Assembly: GCF_016862455.1 (NCBI RefSeq)
Contig: NZ_BOMZ01000063.1
Span: forward strand, 1-64,000
Direction of reading: 5' to 3'
Source of the DNA: Actinoplanes utahensis
GTDB lineage: Bacteria > Actinomycetota > Actinomycetes > Mycobacteriales > Micromonosporaceae
DNA length: 64,000 nucleotides
Shown: positions 1-8,186 of the stretch, piece after piece
How positions within the stretch are numbered: the stretch's first letter is position 1
Layout: each line of letters starts with the position of its first letter
Position numbers and translations under genes: made by a program
The notes under the pieces: generated by a model
The model's input: only the letters and a program-made list of their open reading frames with translations
Told to the model about the DNA's origin: nothing
Databases searched by the model: none

Positions 1-970
1 AGAGCAGCAGCAGGGTCTTGCCCACGGTGGTGCGGTTCTCGACGGCGGCGTGAGCGGAGGCGGCGTGTTCCAGAGGAAAGGTCTGGCCGATGAGCGGACG
101 AATCACCCCGGCTTCGGCCAGCGACATCACGGTCGTCGCCCAGCGCCGCACGTGCGGGCCGAAACCGAAGAGCTGCTCGATGCCGAGCACCCGGACGCCA
201 CGGTCGGCGGCCTCGGCCGGGCCGATGTGGGTGACGTCGCCGCTCGAGGCGCCGTGGATCGAGAAGCGACCGTCGCGGGAGGTCACCTCGAACGCCTCCC
301 GGCCGACGCGGCCACCGACGCCGTCGAACACGAGGTCCGGCCCGGTGCCGCCGGTGGCCTCCCGCACCTGCCCGGTCCAGCCGGGTTCGGAGTAATCCAC
401 CACCGCGGCAGCGCCGAGCCTCCGGACCGCGGCGAGCTTGTGGCTGCCACGGGCCGCCCCGATGACGTGGGCGCCGGCCGCGCTCGCGAGTTGCACGAGC
501 ATGCTGCCGACGCCACCGGCGGCGGCCTCGACGAGCACGCGGTCGCCGGGGCGGATCCCGGCGTGTTCCACCAGCCCCTGCGCCGTGCTGCCGTCGCTGT
601 GCAGAGCGACGGCCTCCGGCAGGGGCAGGCCGTCCGGCACCGGGAACACGGCGTCGGCCGGAACCGCCGCCAGCTCGGCGAATCCGCCGGTCTCCCCGGT
701 GGCGGCGATCACCCGCCGTCCGAGCAAGCCCTGATCGACCCCGGCGCCGGCAGCGCTCACGTGCCCCGCCACGAGACCGCCCGGGACGTACGGCAGGTGT
801 GGCTGTTCATGCCATCTGCCGACGCCGCGCCGGATCTGGGTCTCGACGAACGTCATGCCGGCCACCGCCACCTCGATCAGGACCTGACCGGGCCCGGCCT
901 CGGGGTCCGGCAGTTCGCAGGGGACCAGCGCCTCGGGACCGCCGAACCGAATCACCTGAATCGCTCGCAT
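1..970 (-). CDS. NADPH:quinone oxidoreductase-like MDR protein, C-terminus cut by window edge
   Basis: Medium-chain dehydrogenase/reductase of the quinone oxidoreductase type, expected to reduce quinones or enones with NADPH in the cytoplasm. Translation from the ATG at 968-970 begins MRAIQVIRFGGPEAL and shows the GroES-like N-terminal half, followed by a nucleotide-binding EAAAGGVGS motif around residue 145. I see no zinc-ligand cysteine cluster, which fits the quinone oxidoreductase branch. About 323 residues are visible. The family is usually 320-330 residues, so only a few are missing at the left edge. It lies downstream of the broken TetR gene on the same strand, separated by about 170 bp that include a tandem repeat. 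The exact substrate cannot be read from sequence. Confidence 0.85.
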   Translation of the reverse strand, partial: MRAIQVIRFGGPEALVPCELPDPEAGPGQVLIEVAVAGMTFVETQIRRGVGRWHEQPHLPYVPGGLVAGHVSAAGAGVDQGLLGRRVIAATGETGGFAELAAVPADAVFPVPDGLPLPEAVALHSDGSTAQGLVEHAGIRPGDRVLVEAAAGGVGSMLVQLASAAGAHVIGAARGSHKLAAVRRLGAAAVVDYSEPGWTGQVREATGGTGPDLVFDGVGGRVGREAFEVTSRDGRFSIHGASSGDVTHIGPAEAADRGVRVLGIEQLFGFGPHVRRWATTVMSLAEAGVIRPLIGQTFPLEHAASAHAAVENRTTVGKTLLLL

Positions 971-987
971 GTCACCGTTCCCTCCGA

Positions 988-1079
988 TCGATACGTCGCC
1001 CGAATCCCGGGTCGATGCGTCGCCCGAATCCCGGGTCGATGCGTCGCCCGAATCCCGGGTCGATGTGTCGCCCGGGTGC
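988..1079. repeat. 24-bp tandem repeat, three full copies
   Basis: The unit at 988-1011 recurs at 1012-1035 and 1036-1059 with one change in the first copy, and a degenerate fourth copy starts at 1060. Each unit contains the palindromic core CCCGGG and the string GTCGCCCGAA. It lies just upstream of the quinone oxidoreductase start, where it could affect transcription or simply be slippage-expanded sequence. Confidence 0.85.
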
Positions 1080-1142
1080 GCCGGGGAGGGACGCGACCGG
1101 AGGAAGCGGCTCACCCGACGCGAGCGAGGTCAGGATGAGACG

Positions 1143-1795
1143 TCAACCGCGGTTGAGGTCAAGCACGGCCGACTTCGGGGAGCGGGCGGAGAGCCCGGTG
1201 AGGGAGCCGAGGACCAGGTCGAGGCCGAGTTCGAAGGCGCGGTCCACGCGGGCCCGGCCCCGACCGGCGGCGGCGATGGCCGCGACCAGGGCAGGCGTTC
1301 GCACCTGGGCCGGGTCCCAGACCTGATCGGGGGCGGCGATGTCGAGGGCGGACCCGATCACGAAGCTCTCCAGCACGGTCATCACGTCCAGCAGGTGCGA
1401 GGTCGGGATGCCGGCGGCGCGAGGACGGTGGCGATGTCGTCGTACATGTGGACGACATCCGGGGACGAGACGGTGTGGGCGGTGAGCATCGGGATCAGTC
1501 GGGGGTGGTGGCCGAAGGCGTCGCGGTAACGGCGCAGCAGAGCACGCAGTACGCCCTGCCAACCGTCCGTGATCGGTGGATCGGCGCCGGCCGGCGGGTG
1601 GGTGGTGAAGACCAGGGTGCGCATGGCCTCGACGATGTCGGCCTTGCTGCTGATGTGGTTGTAGAGCGAGGACGGGCGGACGGCGAGGGCGGCGGCCACC
1701 TCGCCGAGGGTGAACTCGCCTTTGGCGTCGACCAGGTCCAGCGCCGCCACAGCGATCTTTTCCACGGAAAGCTTAGGTTTTGATGGTCTAGGCAA
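1143..1795 (-). pseudogene. TetR-family regulator interrupted by a single-base frameshift
   Basis: The N-terminal part reads from a TTG at 1793-1795 (MPRPSKPKLSVEKIAVAALD) and contains a TetR helix-turn-helix (GEVAAALAVRPSSLYNHISS). That frame stops at 1382. The expected C-terminal ligand domain (AAGIPTSHLLDVMTVLESF to SAVLDLNRG) continues in another frame down to 1143. Joining the frames needs one extra base near 1418-1423, and then gives an unbroken protein of about 217 residues, normal for the family. It is divergent from the putrescine operon and is its likely repressor. The frameshift may be a real mutation or a sequencing error in a GC-rich run; the intact-looking C-terminal codons argue that any mutation is recent. 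Confidence 0.75.
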
Positions 1796-1835
1796 CGGAA
1801 TCCCTTGCCCTTGGTGAGCAAGACCACCATTCTAA

Positions 1836-1852
1836 AACGAATGCCGTTCGTT
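1836..1852. promoter_or_regulatory. Putative TetR operator between the TetR gene and aguB
   Basis: A perfect inverted repeat AACGAA-TGCCG-TTCGTT lies in the roughly 100-bp divergent intergenic region. Its size and symmetry fit a TetR-family dimer site, and its placement would let it control both the regulator and the amidase/deiminase/oxidase operon. Binding is inferred from symmetry and position only. Confidence 0.5.
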
Positions 1853-1893
1853 AAGGTGCGGTGTAGGGCACGCGGTGAAGAACGAGGATGACC

Positions 1894-2808
1894 ATGGAAC
1901 TGATCCGGGGTACGGCGTACGACTCGCCGGCGCGCGTCGACGAGCCGACCCGTCCGCCCCTGCGAGTGGGCCTGGTTCAGCACCGGTGGCGTGCGGACGC
2001 GGCCGAACTTCGCGACGTCCTGTCCGCCGGGATCGCGCGGGCCGCGGAGGCGGGCGCGGAGGTCGTCTTCCTGCCGGAGCTGACCCTGTCGAAGTACCCG
2101 GCGTTCCAAGCGCCCGTGGGCAAGCCGGTGGAGGCCGCCGAGGATCTGGCGAGCGGCCCGACGGTGACCTTCGCGGCGGAGGCGGCGAAACGGCACGGCA
2201 TCCTCGTGCACGCGTCGCTCTACGAGAAGACCGACCTCGGCGACGGCCTCGGCTACAACACCGCGGTACTCGTCGACAAGTCCGGCGAGGTCGTCGCCCG
2301 GACCCGCAAGACGCACATCCCGGTCACCGAGGGCTACGTCGAGGACAAGTACTTCCGGCCGGGACCGGCCGACGACGCCTACCCCGTGCACGAGGTCGAG
2401 GGACACAAGTTCGGCCTGCCGACCTGCTGGGACGAGTGGTTCCCCGAGGTGGCCCGCTCCTATGCGCTCGGCGGCGCCGACATCCTGGCCTACCCGACCG
2501 CGATCGGCTCCGAGCCCGACCACCCCGACTTCGACACCCGGCCGCTGTGGCAGCAGGTCATCGTCGGTCACGCGATCGCCAACGGGCTGTTCATCGTGGT
2601 GCCGAACCGGACCGGGAACGAAGGCCTGATCACCTTCTACGGCTCGTCGTTCATCGTCGACCCGTACGGCCGCGTCCTCGCCCAGGCGCCCCGCGACACC
2701 GAGGCCGTCCTCGTCGCCGACCTGGACCTCGACCAGCGCAGGGACTGGCTGACGCTGTTCCCGTTGCTGCGCACCCGGCGGCCCGACACGTACGGCGGGC
2801 TGGTATGA
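1894..2808 (+). CDS. aguB: N-carbamoylputrescine amidase
   Basis: Carbon-nitrogen hydrolase (nitrilase superfamily) that would cleave N-carbamoylputrescine to putrescine, carbon dioxide and ammonia. The Glu-Lys-Cys triad is visible: E62 in FLPELTLSKYP, K139 in TRKTHIP and C178 in PTCWDEWFPE; the CWDxWFPE string is typical of AguB. The ATG at 1894 is preferred because GAGG at 1884-1887 lies at proper spacing. The in-frame ATG at 1888 would be too close. Length is 304 residues, normal for the family. It is the first gene of an operon: its stop overlaps the aguA start (ATGA). The triad residues and the gene order make the assignment strong. Confidence 0.92.
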   Translation: MELIRGTAYDSPARVDEPTRPPLRVGLVQHRWRADAAELRDVLSAGIARAAEAGAEVVFLPELTLSKYPAFQAPVGKPVEAAEDLASGPTVTFAAEAAKRHGILVHASLYEKTDLGDGLGYNTAVLVDKSGEVVARTRKTHIPVTEGYVEDKYFRPGPADDAYPVHEVEGHKFGLPTCWDEWFPEVARSYALGGADILAYPTAIGSEPDHPDFDTRPLWQQVIVGHAIANGLFIVVPNRTGNEGLITFYGSSFIVDPYGRVLAQAPRDTEAVLVADLDLDQRRDWLTLFPLLRTRRPDTYGGLV

Positions 2809-3797
2809 CCTGGCGCATGCCGGCCGAGACCGAGCCGCACACCTGCACCTGGATGGCCTGGCCGTCGTCGGGTTACGCCGACGGCGAGGACGCCCATCAG
2901 GCGTGGGCCGCCGTCGCCCTGGCCGTCGCCGAGTTCGAGCCGGTCCGGATGGTCGTCGATCCGGCGGCGCGCAAGACCGCCCGCGACCGGCTGGGTGGCG
3001 CCGTGGAGTATTTCGAGGCGCCCCTGGACGACGCGTGGATGCGCGACATCGGCCCCACCTTCGTCGTCGGCCCGGACGGCCTGGGCGCCGTCGACTGGGT
3101 GTTCAACGGCTGGGGCGGCCAGAGCTGGGCGACGTGGGAGCACGACGCCGGGATCGCCCGGCAGGTCGCCGAGTGGGCCGGCGCCACGGTCGTCAGCTCG
3201 GCGATGGTCAACGAGGGCGGCGGCATCCACGTCGACGGGCACGGGACGGTGCTGGTCACCGAGACGGTGCAGCTCGACCCGGGTCGTAACCCAGGGTGGT
3301 CGCGGGAGCGGGTCGAGGGTGAGCTGCGCCGCACCCTCGGCGTCGACGAGGTGGTGTGGCTGCCGCGCGGGCTGACCCGGGACTACGCCGAGTTCGGCAC
3401 CCGCGGCCACGTCGACATCGTGGCGACCATGACCGCCCCCGGGACGGTGTTGCTGCACGTCCAGACCGATCCGCGGCATCCGGACCACGAGCTGGCGCCG
3501 CGCTTGCGGAAGGCGCTGCCGGCCGGCTGGAAGGTCGTCGACCTGCCCGCTCCGGAAGGGCTCGAGGACGAGCACGGCCCAGTTGATCATTCTTACGTCA
3601 ATCACTTAGTGTGCAACGCCGGTGTCGTCGCCTGCACCTTCGACGATCCCCGCGACGCCGCCGCGCTGGACATCCTGGCCGCCGCCTACCCCGGCCGCCG
3701 GGTCGTCGGCGTGGACGCCCGCGCGATCTTCGCGCGCGGCGGCGGCATCCACTGCATCACCCAGCAAGAGCCCGCCATACCTGGAGGAGAACCGTGA
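2805..3797 (+). CDS. aguA: Agmatine deiminase
   Basis: Guanidino-group-modifying enzyme converting agmatine to N-carbamoylputrescine and ammonia, the step before AguB. Visible family signatures are WMRDIGPTFVV, NEGGGIHVDGHGT and the C-terminal GGGIHCITQQEP carrying the nucleophilic cysteine (about residue 317 of 330). The ATG at 2805 overlaps the aguB stop by four bases, indicating translational coupling. Its own stop overlaps the GTG of the oxidase (GTGA). Length is slightly below the usual 340-370 residues, with no obvious missing block. The order aguB-aguA-oxidase suggests a catabolic agmatine route rather than biosynthesis alone. Confidence 0.93.
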   Translation: MTWRMPAETEPHTCTWMAWPSSGYADGEDAHQAWAAVALAVAEFEPVRMVVDPAARKTARDRLGGAVEYFEAPLDDAWMRDIGPTFVVGPDGLGAVDWVFNGWGGQSWATWEHDAGIARQVAEWAGATVVSSAMVNEGGGIHVDGHGTVLVTETVQLDPGRNPGWSRERVEGELRRTLGVDEVVWLPRGLTRDYAEFGTRGHVDIVATMTAPGTVLLHVQTDPRHPDHELAPRLRKALPAGWKVVDLPAPEGLEDEHGPVDHSYVNHLVCNAGVVACTFDDPRDAAALDILAAAYPGRRVVGVDARAIFARGGGIHCITQQEPAIPGGEP

Positions 3798-5149
3798 CCG
3801 ACTTCGACGTCGTGGTGGTCGGGGCCGGTGTCACCGGGCTGACCATCGCCAACCGCCTGCACGCCGCCGGGCGCAGCGTGCTCGTCGTGGAGGCCCGGGA
3901 CCGGGTCGGCGGCCGGCTGCTGACCGAGGACGTCGAGGGCGTACGCCTCGAGGTCGGCGGCCAGTGGGTCTCCCCGGACCAGACCGCGTTGCTGGCGCTC
4001 ATCGACGAGCTCGGCCTGGAGATGTACGCACGCTACCGGGCCGGCAAGTCGATCTACATCGGCGCCGACGGCGTGCGCCGCACCTTCGAGGGCGAGCAGT
4101 TCCCCGTCTCCGACACCACGGCCGCCGAGATGGAGCGCCTCACCAAGGAGCTGGACCGTCTCGCCGCCCAGATGGACCCGCTGGTGCCGTGGGAGCACCC
4201 GGACGCCGAGCAGCTCGACCGGATCTCCTTCGCCGCCTGGCTCGCCAACCAGACCGACGACGCCGAGGCCCGCGACAACATCGGCCTCTACATCGGCCCG
4301 GCCATGCTGACCAAGCCGGCGCATTCGTTCTCGGCGCTGTCCGCGGTGCTGATGGCGGCCAGCGCGGGCGGTTTCAGCCACCTGGTCGACGCCGACTTCA
4401 TCCTGGACCGCCGGGTCGTCGGCGGCCTGCAGCGGGTCCCGCTCTCGCTCGCCGACCGGCTGCCCGCCGGCACCGTCCACCTGGGCGAGGCGGTCACCAA
4501 GGTGGAGTGGTCGGAGGAGGGCGCGACCGTCTTCACCGGCCGGGGCAGTTACCGCGGTCGTGACGTGGTGATGGCCGTCCCGCCGACCCTGGTCAACCGG
4601 GTGCAGTACATTCCGGCGCTCCCGCCGGTGCAGGCCCAGATGCGCCAGCACATCTCGTTCGGCCTGGTGGTGAAGCTGCACATCACCTACGCGACACCGT
4701 TCTGGCGGGACCTGGGCCTGTCCGGCACCGCGTTCAGTCCGTACGCGCTGGTCCACGAGGCCTACGACAACACCAACGAGGACATCGACGGCGAGACCCG
4801 CGGCACGCTCGTCGGTTTCTGCTCCGACGTGAAAGCCGACGGCATCCTGGGCCTGGACGCGGAGACCCGCAAGCAGAAGGTGCTGGAGTGCCTCGCCGGC
4901 TACTACGGCGAGCAGGCGCTGCACCCGGTCCACTACTACGAGAGCCCGTGGATGGCCGACGAGTGGACCGTCGGCGCCTTCGGCACCAGCTTCGACATCG
5001 GCTCGCTCACCCGTTACGGCCGCCACCTGCGCGCCGCGGTCGGCCCGCTGCAGTTCGCCAGCAGCGACATCGCCGGCCTCGGTTTCCAGCATGTCGACGG
5101 CGCCATCCGGATGGGCGAGGCGGTCGCCGCCCGCCTCCTGGAGGCCTGA
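3794..5149 (+). CDS. puo: Flavin amine oxidase, probable putrescine oxidase
   Basis: FAD-dependent amine oxidase expected to oxidise putrescine to 4-aminobutanal, hydrogen peroxide and ammonia. The N-terminus carries the dinucleotide-binding GAGVTGLTIA (residues 10-19), then VVEARDRVGGR and GGQWVSPDQ, typical of the monoamine/putrescine oxidase family. The C-terminus has the second FAD contact (SSDIAGLGFQHVDGAIRMGE). The GTG start at 3794 overlaps the aguA stop, and GGAGGAG at 3783-3788 is a strong ribosome-binding site. Length is 451 residues, matching actinobacterial putrescine oxidases. Substrate is inferred from the neighbouring aguB and aguA; a related diamine is possible. Confidence 0.85.
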   Translation: MTDFDVVVVGAGVTGLTIANRLHAAGRSVLVVEARDRVGGRLLTEDVEGVRLEVGGQWVSPDQTALLALIDELGLEMYARYRAGKSIYIGADGVRRTFEGEQFPVSDTTAAEMERLTKELDRLAAQMDPLVPWEHPDAEQLDRISFAAWLANQTDDAEARDNIGLYIGPAMLTKPAHSFSALSAVLMAASAGGFSHLVDADFILDRRVVGGLQRVPLSLADRLPAGTVHLGEAVTKVEWSEEGATVFTGRGSYRGRDVVMAVPPTLVNRVQYIPALPPVQAQMRQHISFGLVVKLHITYATPFWRDLGLSGTAFSPYALVHEAYDNTNEDIDGETRGTLVGFCSDVKADGILGLDAETRKQKVLECLAGYYGEQALHPVHYYESPWMADEWTVGAFGTSFDIGSLTRYGRHLRAAVGPLQFASSDIAGLGFQHVDGAIRMGEAVAARLLEA

Positions 5150-5157
5150 CACGGTCT

Positions 5158-5187
5158 CCGCCGGGCCTTCCCCGGGAGGCCCGGCGG
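5158..5187. terminator. Bidirectional hairpin terminator
   Basis: A perfect 11-bp stem (CCGCCGGGCCT at 5158-5168 with its complement at 5177-5187) around an 8-base loop lies between the convergent ends of puo (5149) and the membrane-protein gene (5193). It lacks a T-run, as is common in high-GC actinobacteria. Confidence 0.75.
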
Positions 5188-5192
5188 GTACG

Positions 5193-7181
5193 TCACTCCT
5201 CCGGCGCGGGGGGTTTCATCCGCCGGTAGGCGCCACCGTCCCACCAGCGGCGGCCTTCGGCGGCGACGCCCTCGAGGACGAACATCGTGTGCCGCAGGCC
5301 GGTGGCGTCCTGGGCCGCGTCCTCCAGGATCTTGGGGTCCTCACCCTGCCGCGGCTTGCCGCTCGTGGTCACGGCGACGGTGATGTCGGTGCCGTTCACC
5401 AGGGACAACTCGAACGTCCGGGCCTTGTCGTCGTGCAGGACCACCCGCATGGCGGCCACCGCGTCGTAGCAGTAGTTGATGCGCTCCCACCGATAGAACC
5501 GAGCTTTGCCGAAGTCCAGCCCGACGCTGAGCTGCCGGACCCCGTCCGAGGTGAGCAGGAAGACCAGCACTTGGTAGTGGGTGTAACGCCACGGGCCGTT
5601 CAGGACGCGCGCTTGGCGGCCTCGATCGTCGCTGGCTTCCAGCGAGGCGTAGGCCTCGATGTCGCTCCACTTCAGCTGGTACTCCTGAAGGGCCTCGTCG
5701 AGGGCGATACGCCGGTCGCAGTCGAGCCACCTGGCCATCTCCATGTCGGTGGGCCGGTCCTTCAGCCGTCTGCGCCAGCGTTCGTGTTCGGCCTGGTAGA
5801 CCTGCAACCGCCGCTGCCGGTCGGCGGTGTCCGTGGCGACACGTTTGTGTTCGGCGAGGAGGTGCGTGCCGATTTTGCCCGCTGCCGCTCCGGCGGCCAG
5901 CGCCACCAGCAGCGCGCCTGCGGCCGGCGCAGGGTCCTGCCGTAGGGCGGACTGGGCGGCCCAGGCCAGGCCGATCACGCAGGTCGACGCGGCGGCCAGG
6001 GTGAGCAGCCTCGTCGAGGTCAGGATCTCCGGCCGGAGCCGCAGGGATTCGCCGTTCATCCACCGGCGGTTCAGGTCGCGTACCTGGAACCGGATGAGCC
6101 ACCGGACCTCCTCGGCTTTGACCTCCGGTTCCCGGTAGGCCTCGGCCAGGTCGTTGCGCAGCCGGCGCATCGGAACGAAGCAGTCGGCGTACCACTCGTC
6201 GCGGTCCTTGGTGCCCTTCGGCGCGACCCGCCGGGCGTATTCCAGGTACATTCGGTTCACCTCCGCGGCGAACCCGTCGGACCGTGTGCCCAGCGGGTTG
6301 GCGCGGATGGTCAGGTTCTCCCGGGTGGTCGAATACTGCCGCCCGGCGCGGAACAGCCACTCCGCGCCCAGATACAGCGCGGCGCCGCCGGCGACCAGCG
6401 CGAACACCAGCACGGCCACCGCGACGGTGTCGTGGCGTTGCGCGCCCAACCGGCCGAGGAGGGCGGATGAGCCGGTCAGGGCCAGGACGCTCACTGCGGC
6501 CACGGTGTGATGCACGGGACCGGCGTCGGCTTCCGGAACCGGGGAGATCCGCGGCGCCCTGGGCTCGGCCTGGAAGAACTTCCAGGCCCGCTGCCGTCGG
6601 CCGTCGACCTCCCGCAGATCCTGCGCCCGGTCGACGTCGCGTTGCCACAGCCCGTCCTTGAGGTTGCCCTCCAGCATGCGCTCCAGATGGTGCGAGATGG
6701 CGTTGCGTACGCTCGGCCGCAGCCGGTCGAGGTCGGCCCGGATGCTGGTGGTCGCGGACTGCTCCTCGGTGGCGGAGTGATGGGAGGCGAAGAGGCGCCG
6801 GATGACGTCGACGCCGCCGGAGAACTGGCGCAGCGGCAGGTCGCTGATGCGTTTGAGTTCGGCCGCCGCTCGATCCCGTTCCTCGTGCGTCAGCTCCGCG
6901 TAGGTGCGCCGGCTGAAGAACGCGAGCAACCAGTAGAAGCAGACGGTCGCGTTCTCGGGATCGTCGGCGACGACGTCGTCCAGCAGGCGGCGGGCGGTGG
7001 TGGCGTTGTTGGAGCGGAGGAACCGGCGGGCCGCCTCGAACTTCTCCTCGGGTGTGGCGTTCGGCGGGAGTTGGTAGTAGTTGTTGCGGACGCCGCCGTG
7101 GATGGTCTGGGCGACCGCGCCGTGGCTGCCGCCCTCGGTGCTTACCGCCGGCTTCTCGGATTTCTCGGGCTTCTCGCTCAT
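5193..7181 (-). CDS. TPR-like membrane protein with N-terminal Gly-rich signalling motif
   Basis: A 662-residue protein of unknown function. Residues 17-33 carry the motif GGSHGAVAQTIHGGVRN, nearly identical to the extreme C-terminus of the upstream nucleosidase. Residues 43-140 look like helical repeats (TPR-like: EKFEAARRFLRSNNATTARR). Four hydrophobic segments follow in two pairs, around residues 230-290 and 400-460. They are separated by a charged region and followed by a long, probably cytosolic C-terminal domain. The start overlaps the nucleosidase stop (ATGA at 7178-7181), so the two are co-translated. Inference: the shared motif lets the two proteins assemble, with this one as membrane sensor, scaffold or pore. 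I recognise no named family for the C-terminal domain. Confidence 0.8.
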   Translation of the reverse strand: MSEKPEKSEKPAVSTEGGSHGAVAQTIHGGVRNNYYQLPPNATPEEKFEAARRFLRSNNATTARRLLDDVVADDPENATVCFYWLLAFFSRRTYAELTHEERDRAAAELKRISDLPLRQFSGGVDVIRRLFASHHSATEEQSATTSIRADLDRLRPSVRNAISHHLERMLEGNLKDGLWQRDVDRAQDLREVDGRRQRAWKFFQAEPRAPRISPVPEADAGPVHHTVAAVSVLALTGSSALLGRLGAQRHDTVAVAVLVFALVAGGAALYLGAEWLFRAGRQYSTTRENLTIRANPLGTRSDGFAAEVNRMYLEYARRVAPKGTKDRDEWYADCFVPMRRLRNDLAEAYREPEVKAEEVRWLIRFQVRDLNRRWMNGESLRLRPEILTSTRLLTLAAASTCVIGLAWAAQSALRQDPAPAAGALLVALAAGAAAGKIGTHLLAEHKRVATDTADRQRRLQVYQAEHERWRRRLKDRPTDMEMARWLDCDRRIALDEALQEYQLKWSDIEAYASLEASDDRGRQARVLNGPWRYTHYQVLVFLLTSDGVRQLSVGLDFGKARFYRWERINYCYDAVAAMRVVLHDDKARTFELSLVNGTDITVAVTTSGKPRQGEDPKILEDAAQDATGLRHTMFVLEGVAAEGRRWWDGGAYRRMKPPAPEE

Positions 7182-7246
7182 GACGGTCGCCAGGTGTTGT
7201 GCACGCCGCCGTGGATCGTCTCGGCGACGGCGCCGTGGCTGCCTCC
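7083..7246. repeat. Direct repeat encoding the shared signalling motif in both operon genes
   Basis: About 51 bp at 7083-7133 (N-terminal codons of the membrane protein) and 7196-7246 (C-terminal codons of the nucleosidase) match at all but about six positions. The translated cores differ at only two of 17 residues. The two copies lie either side of the gene boundary, roughly 60 bp apart. Confidence 0.85.
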
Positions 7247-8065
7247 GTGGGTGGTGACGGTGCCCGACGCCCCGGCCGCTCTGCCGGCGTTCGCGGGTGA
7301 CTGCTGGTCGAGGGCGATCTCGGTGGCGAGCTCGGTCGCGAAGACGGCGGCGTTCCGGATGGCCCGATCCTGCCAGGCGTCCCGGTCGGTCACGGTCTTG
7401 GTGCCGTCGGCGCGATCGCTGATGGCGCGGACGACGGCGACGGGAGCCTTGTTGAGCTGCCCGGCCTTGGCGAGCCCGGCGGCTTCCATCTCGATGGCGA
7501 GCGCGTCCTCGTAGTGCTGCCGGATCCAGGTGAGTGTCGCGGACTCCTGCGCGTCGTGCAGCACCTCGCCGGAGGCGATCGGCCCGAAGCGGATCTTCGG
7601 AATCTGCCCGGACGGGTGGGCGCGGCGTTCCCGCTCGTATCGCCGGCCGAGCTCGTGCGCGGCCTGCTCGATGCCGTGGTCGATGTCCCAGACCCGGGGC
7701 CGGGACCGGGCGCCGCCGGGGCGTTCCGCGGCGCCGTGGTAGGCGTACACATGCGAGGCGACGACGACGTCTCCCAGCGCCACCTCGGGCCGGAGGGCTC
7801 CGGCGACGCCGACGAACAGGACCGCGGCGGGCTCGAACTCGCGAATGGCACGTTCCGCGATGACTGCCGAGGCGGCGTTCCCCTTGCCGGTGACGACGAT
7901 GACGGCGTCGCCGGAACCGCCGGGCAGAGAGCCGATCTTGAACCGGGTGCCGGCGATCGAGGGGGACCGGCGTAGGTCGGTGAGGGTGTCGATGACGGCT
8001 TCGTACTCGAGGTCGAGCGCGGTGAGGAAGAGGACGGGCGACGGCTTGCTGAGGTGTGGGGTCAT
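7178..8065 (-). CDS. PNP/MTAN-family nucleosidase with C-terminal motif, putative effector
   Basis: Phosphorylase-superfamily nucleosidase (PNP_UDP_1 fold). The core shows GVAGAL (86-91), GDVVVAS (98-104), the substrate-binding IEMEAAGLA (191-199) and the catalytic-type SDRAD (216-220). These are the expected elements of methylthioadenosine/SAH nucleosidases and of PNP effectors. The fold ends near residue 250. A Ser/Ala/Gly linker then leads to GGSHGAVAETIHGGVHN at residues 274-290, almost the last codons. Housekeeping MTANs are about 230 residues and lack this tail. PNP domains are known effectors in bacterial immunity (Detocs, some CBASS and NLR-like proteins). I infer a role in signalling or abortive defence; nucleoside metabolism remains the alternative. 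Confidence 0.85.
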   Translation of the reverse strand: MTPHLSKPSPVLFLTALDLEYEAVIDTLTDLRRSPSIAGTRFKIGSLPGGSGDAVIVVTGKGNAASAVIAERAIREFEPAAVLFVGVAGALRPEVALGDVVVASHVYAYHGAAERPGGARSRPRVWDIDHGIEQAAHELGRRYERERRAHPSGQIPKIRFGPIASGEVLHDAQESATLTWIRQHYEDALAIEMEAAGLAKAGQLNKAPVAVVRAISDRADGTKTVTDRDAWQDRAIRNAAVFATELATEIALDQQSPANAGRAAGASGTVTTHGGSHGAVAETIHGGVHNTWRPS

Positions 8066-8186
8066 GCGGGCAAGCTAACTTAACGTCAGATGCACATGAA
8101 GTACGTGGACGAGGCTTCCTGCCCCTCGGGGATTCCGACAGTTGGCAGAGTTTGTGTCAATCAGACGCTAAAACTAGGCTGGTGAG

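Noticed and set aside
50..1138. Long plus-strand open frame opposite the quinone oxidoreductase
   Set aside because: It is the high-GC shadow of the minus-strand gene: Arg/Gly/His-rich, no domain, and it runs through the tandem repeat.
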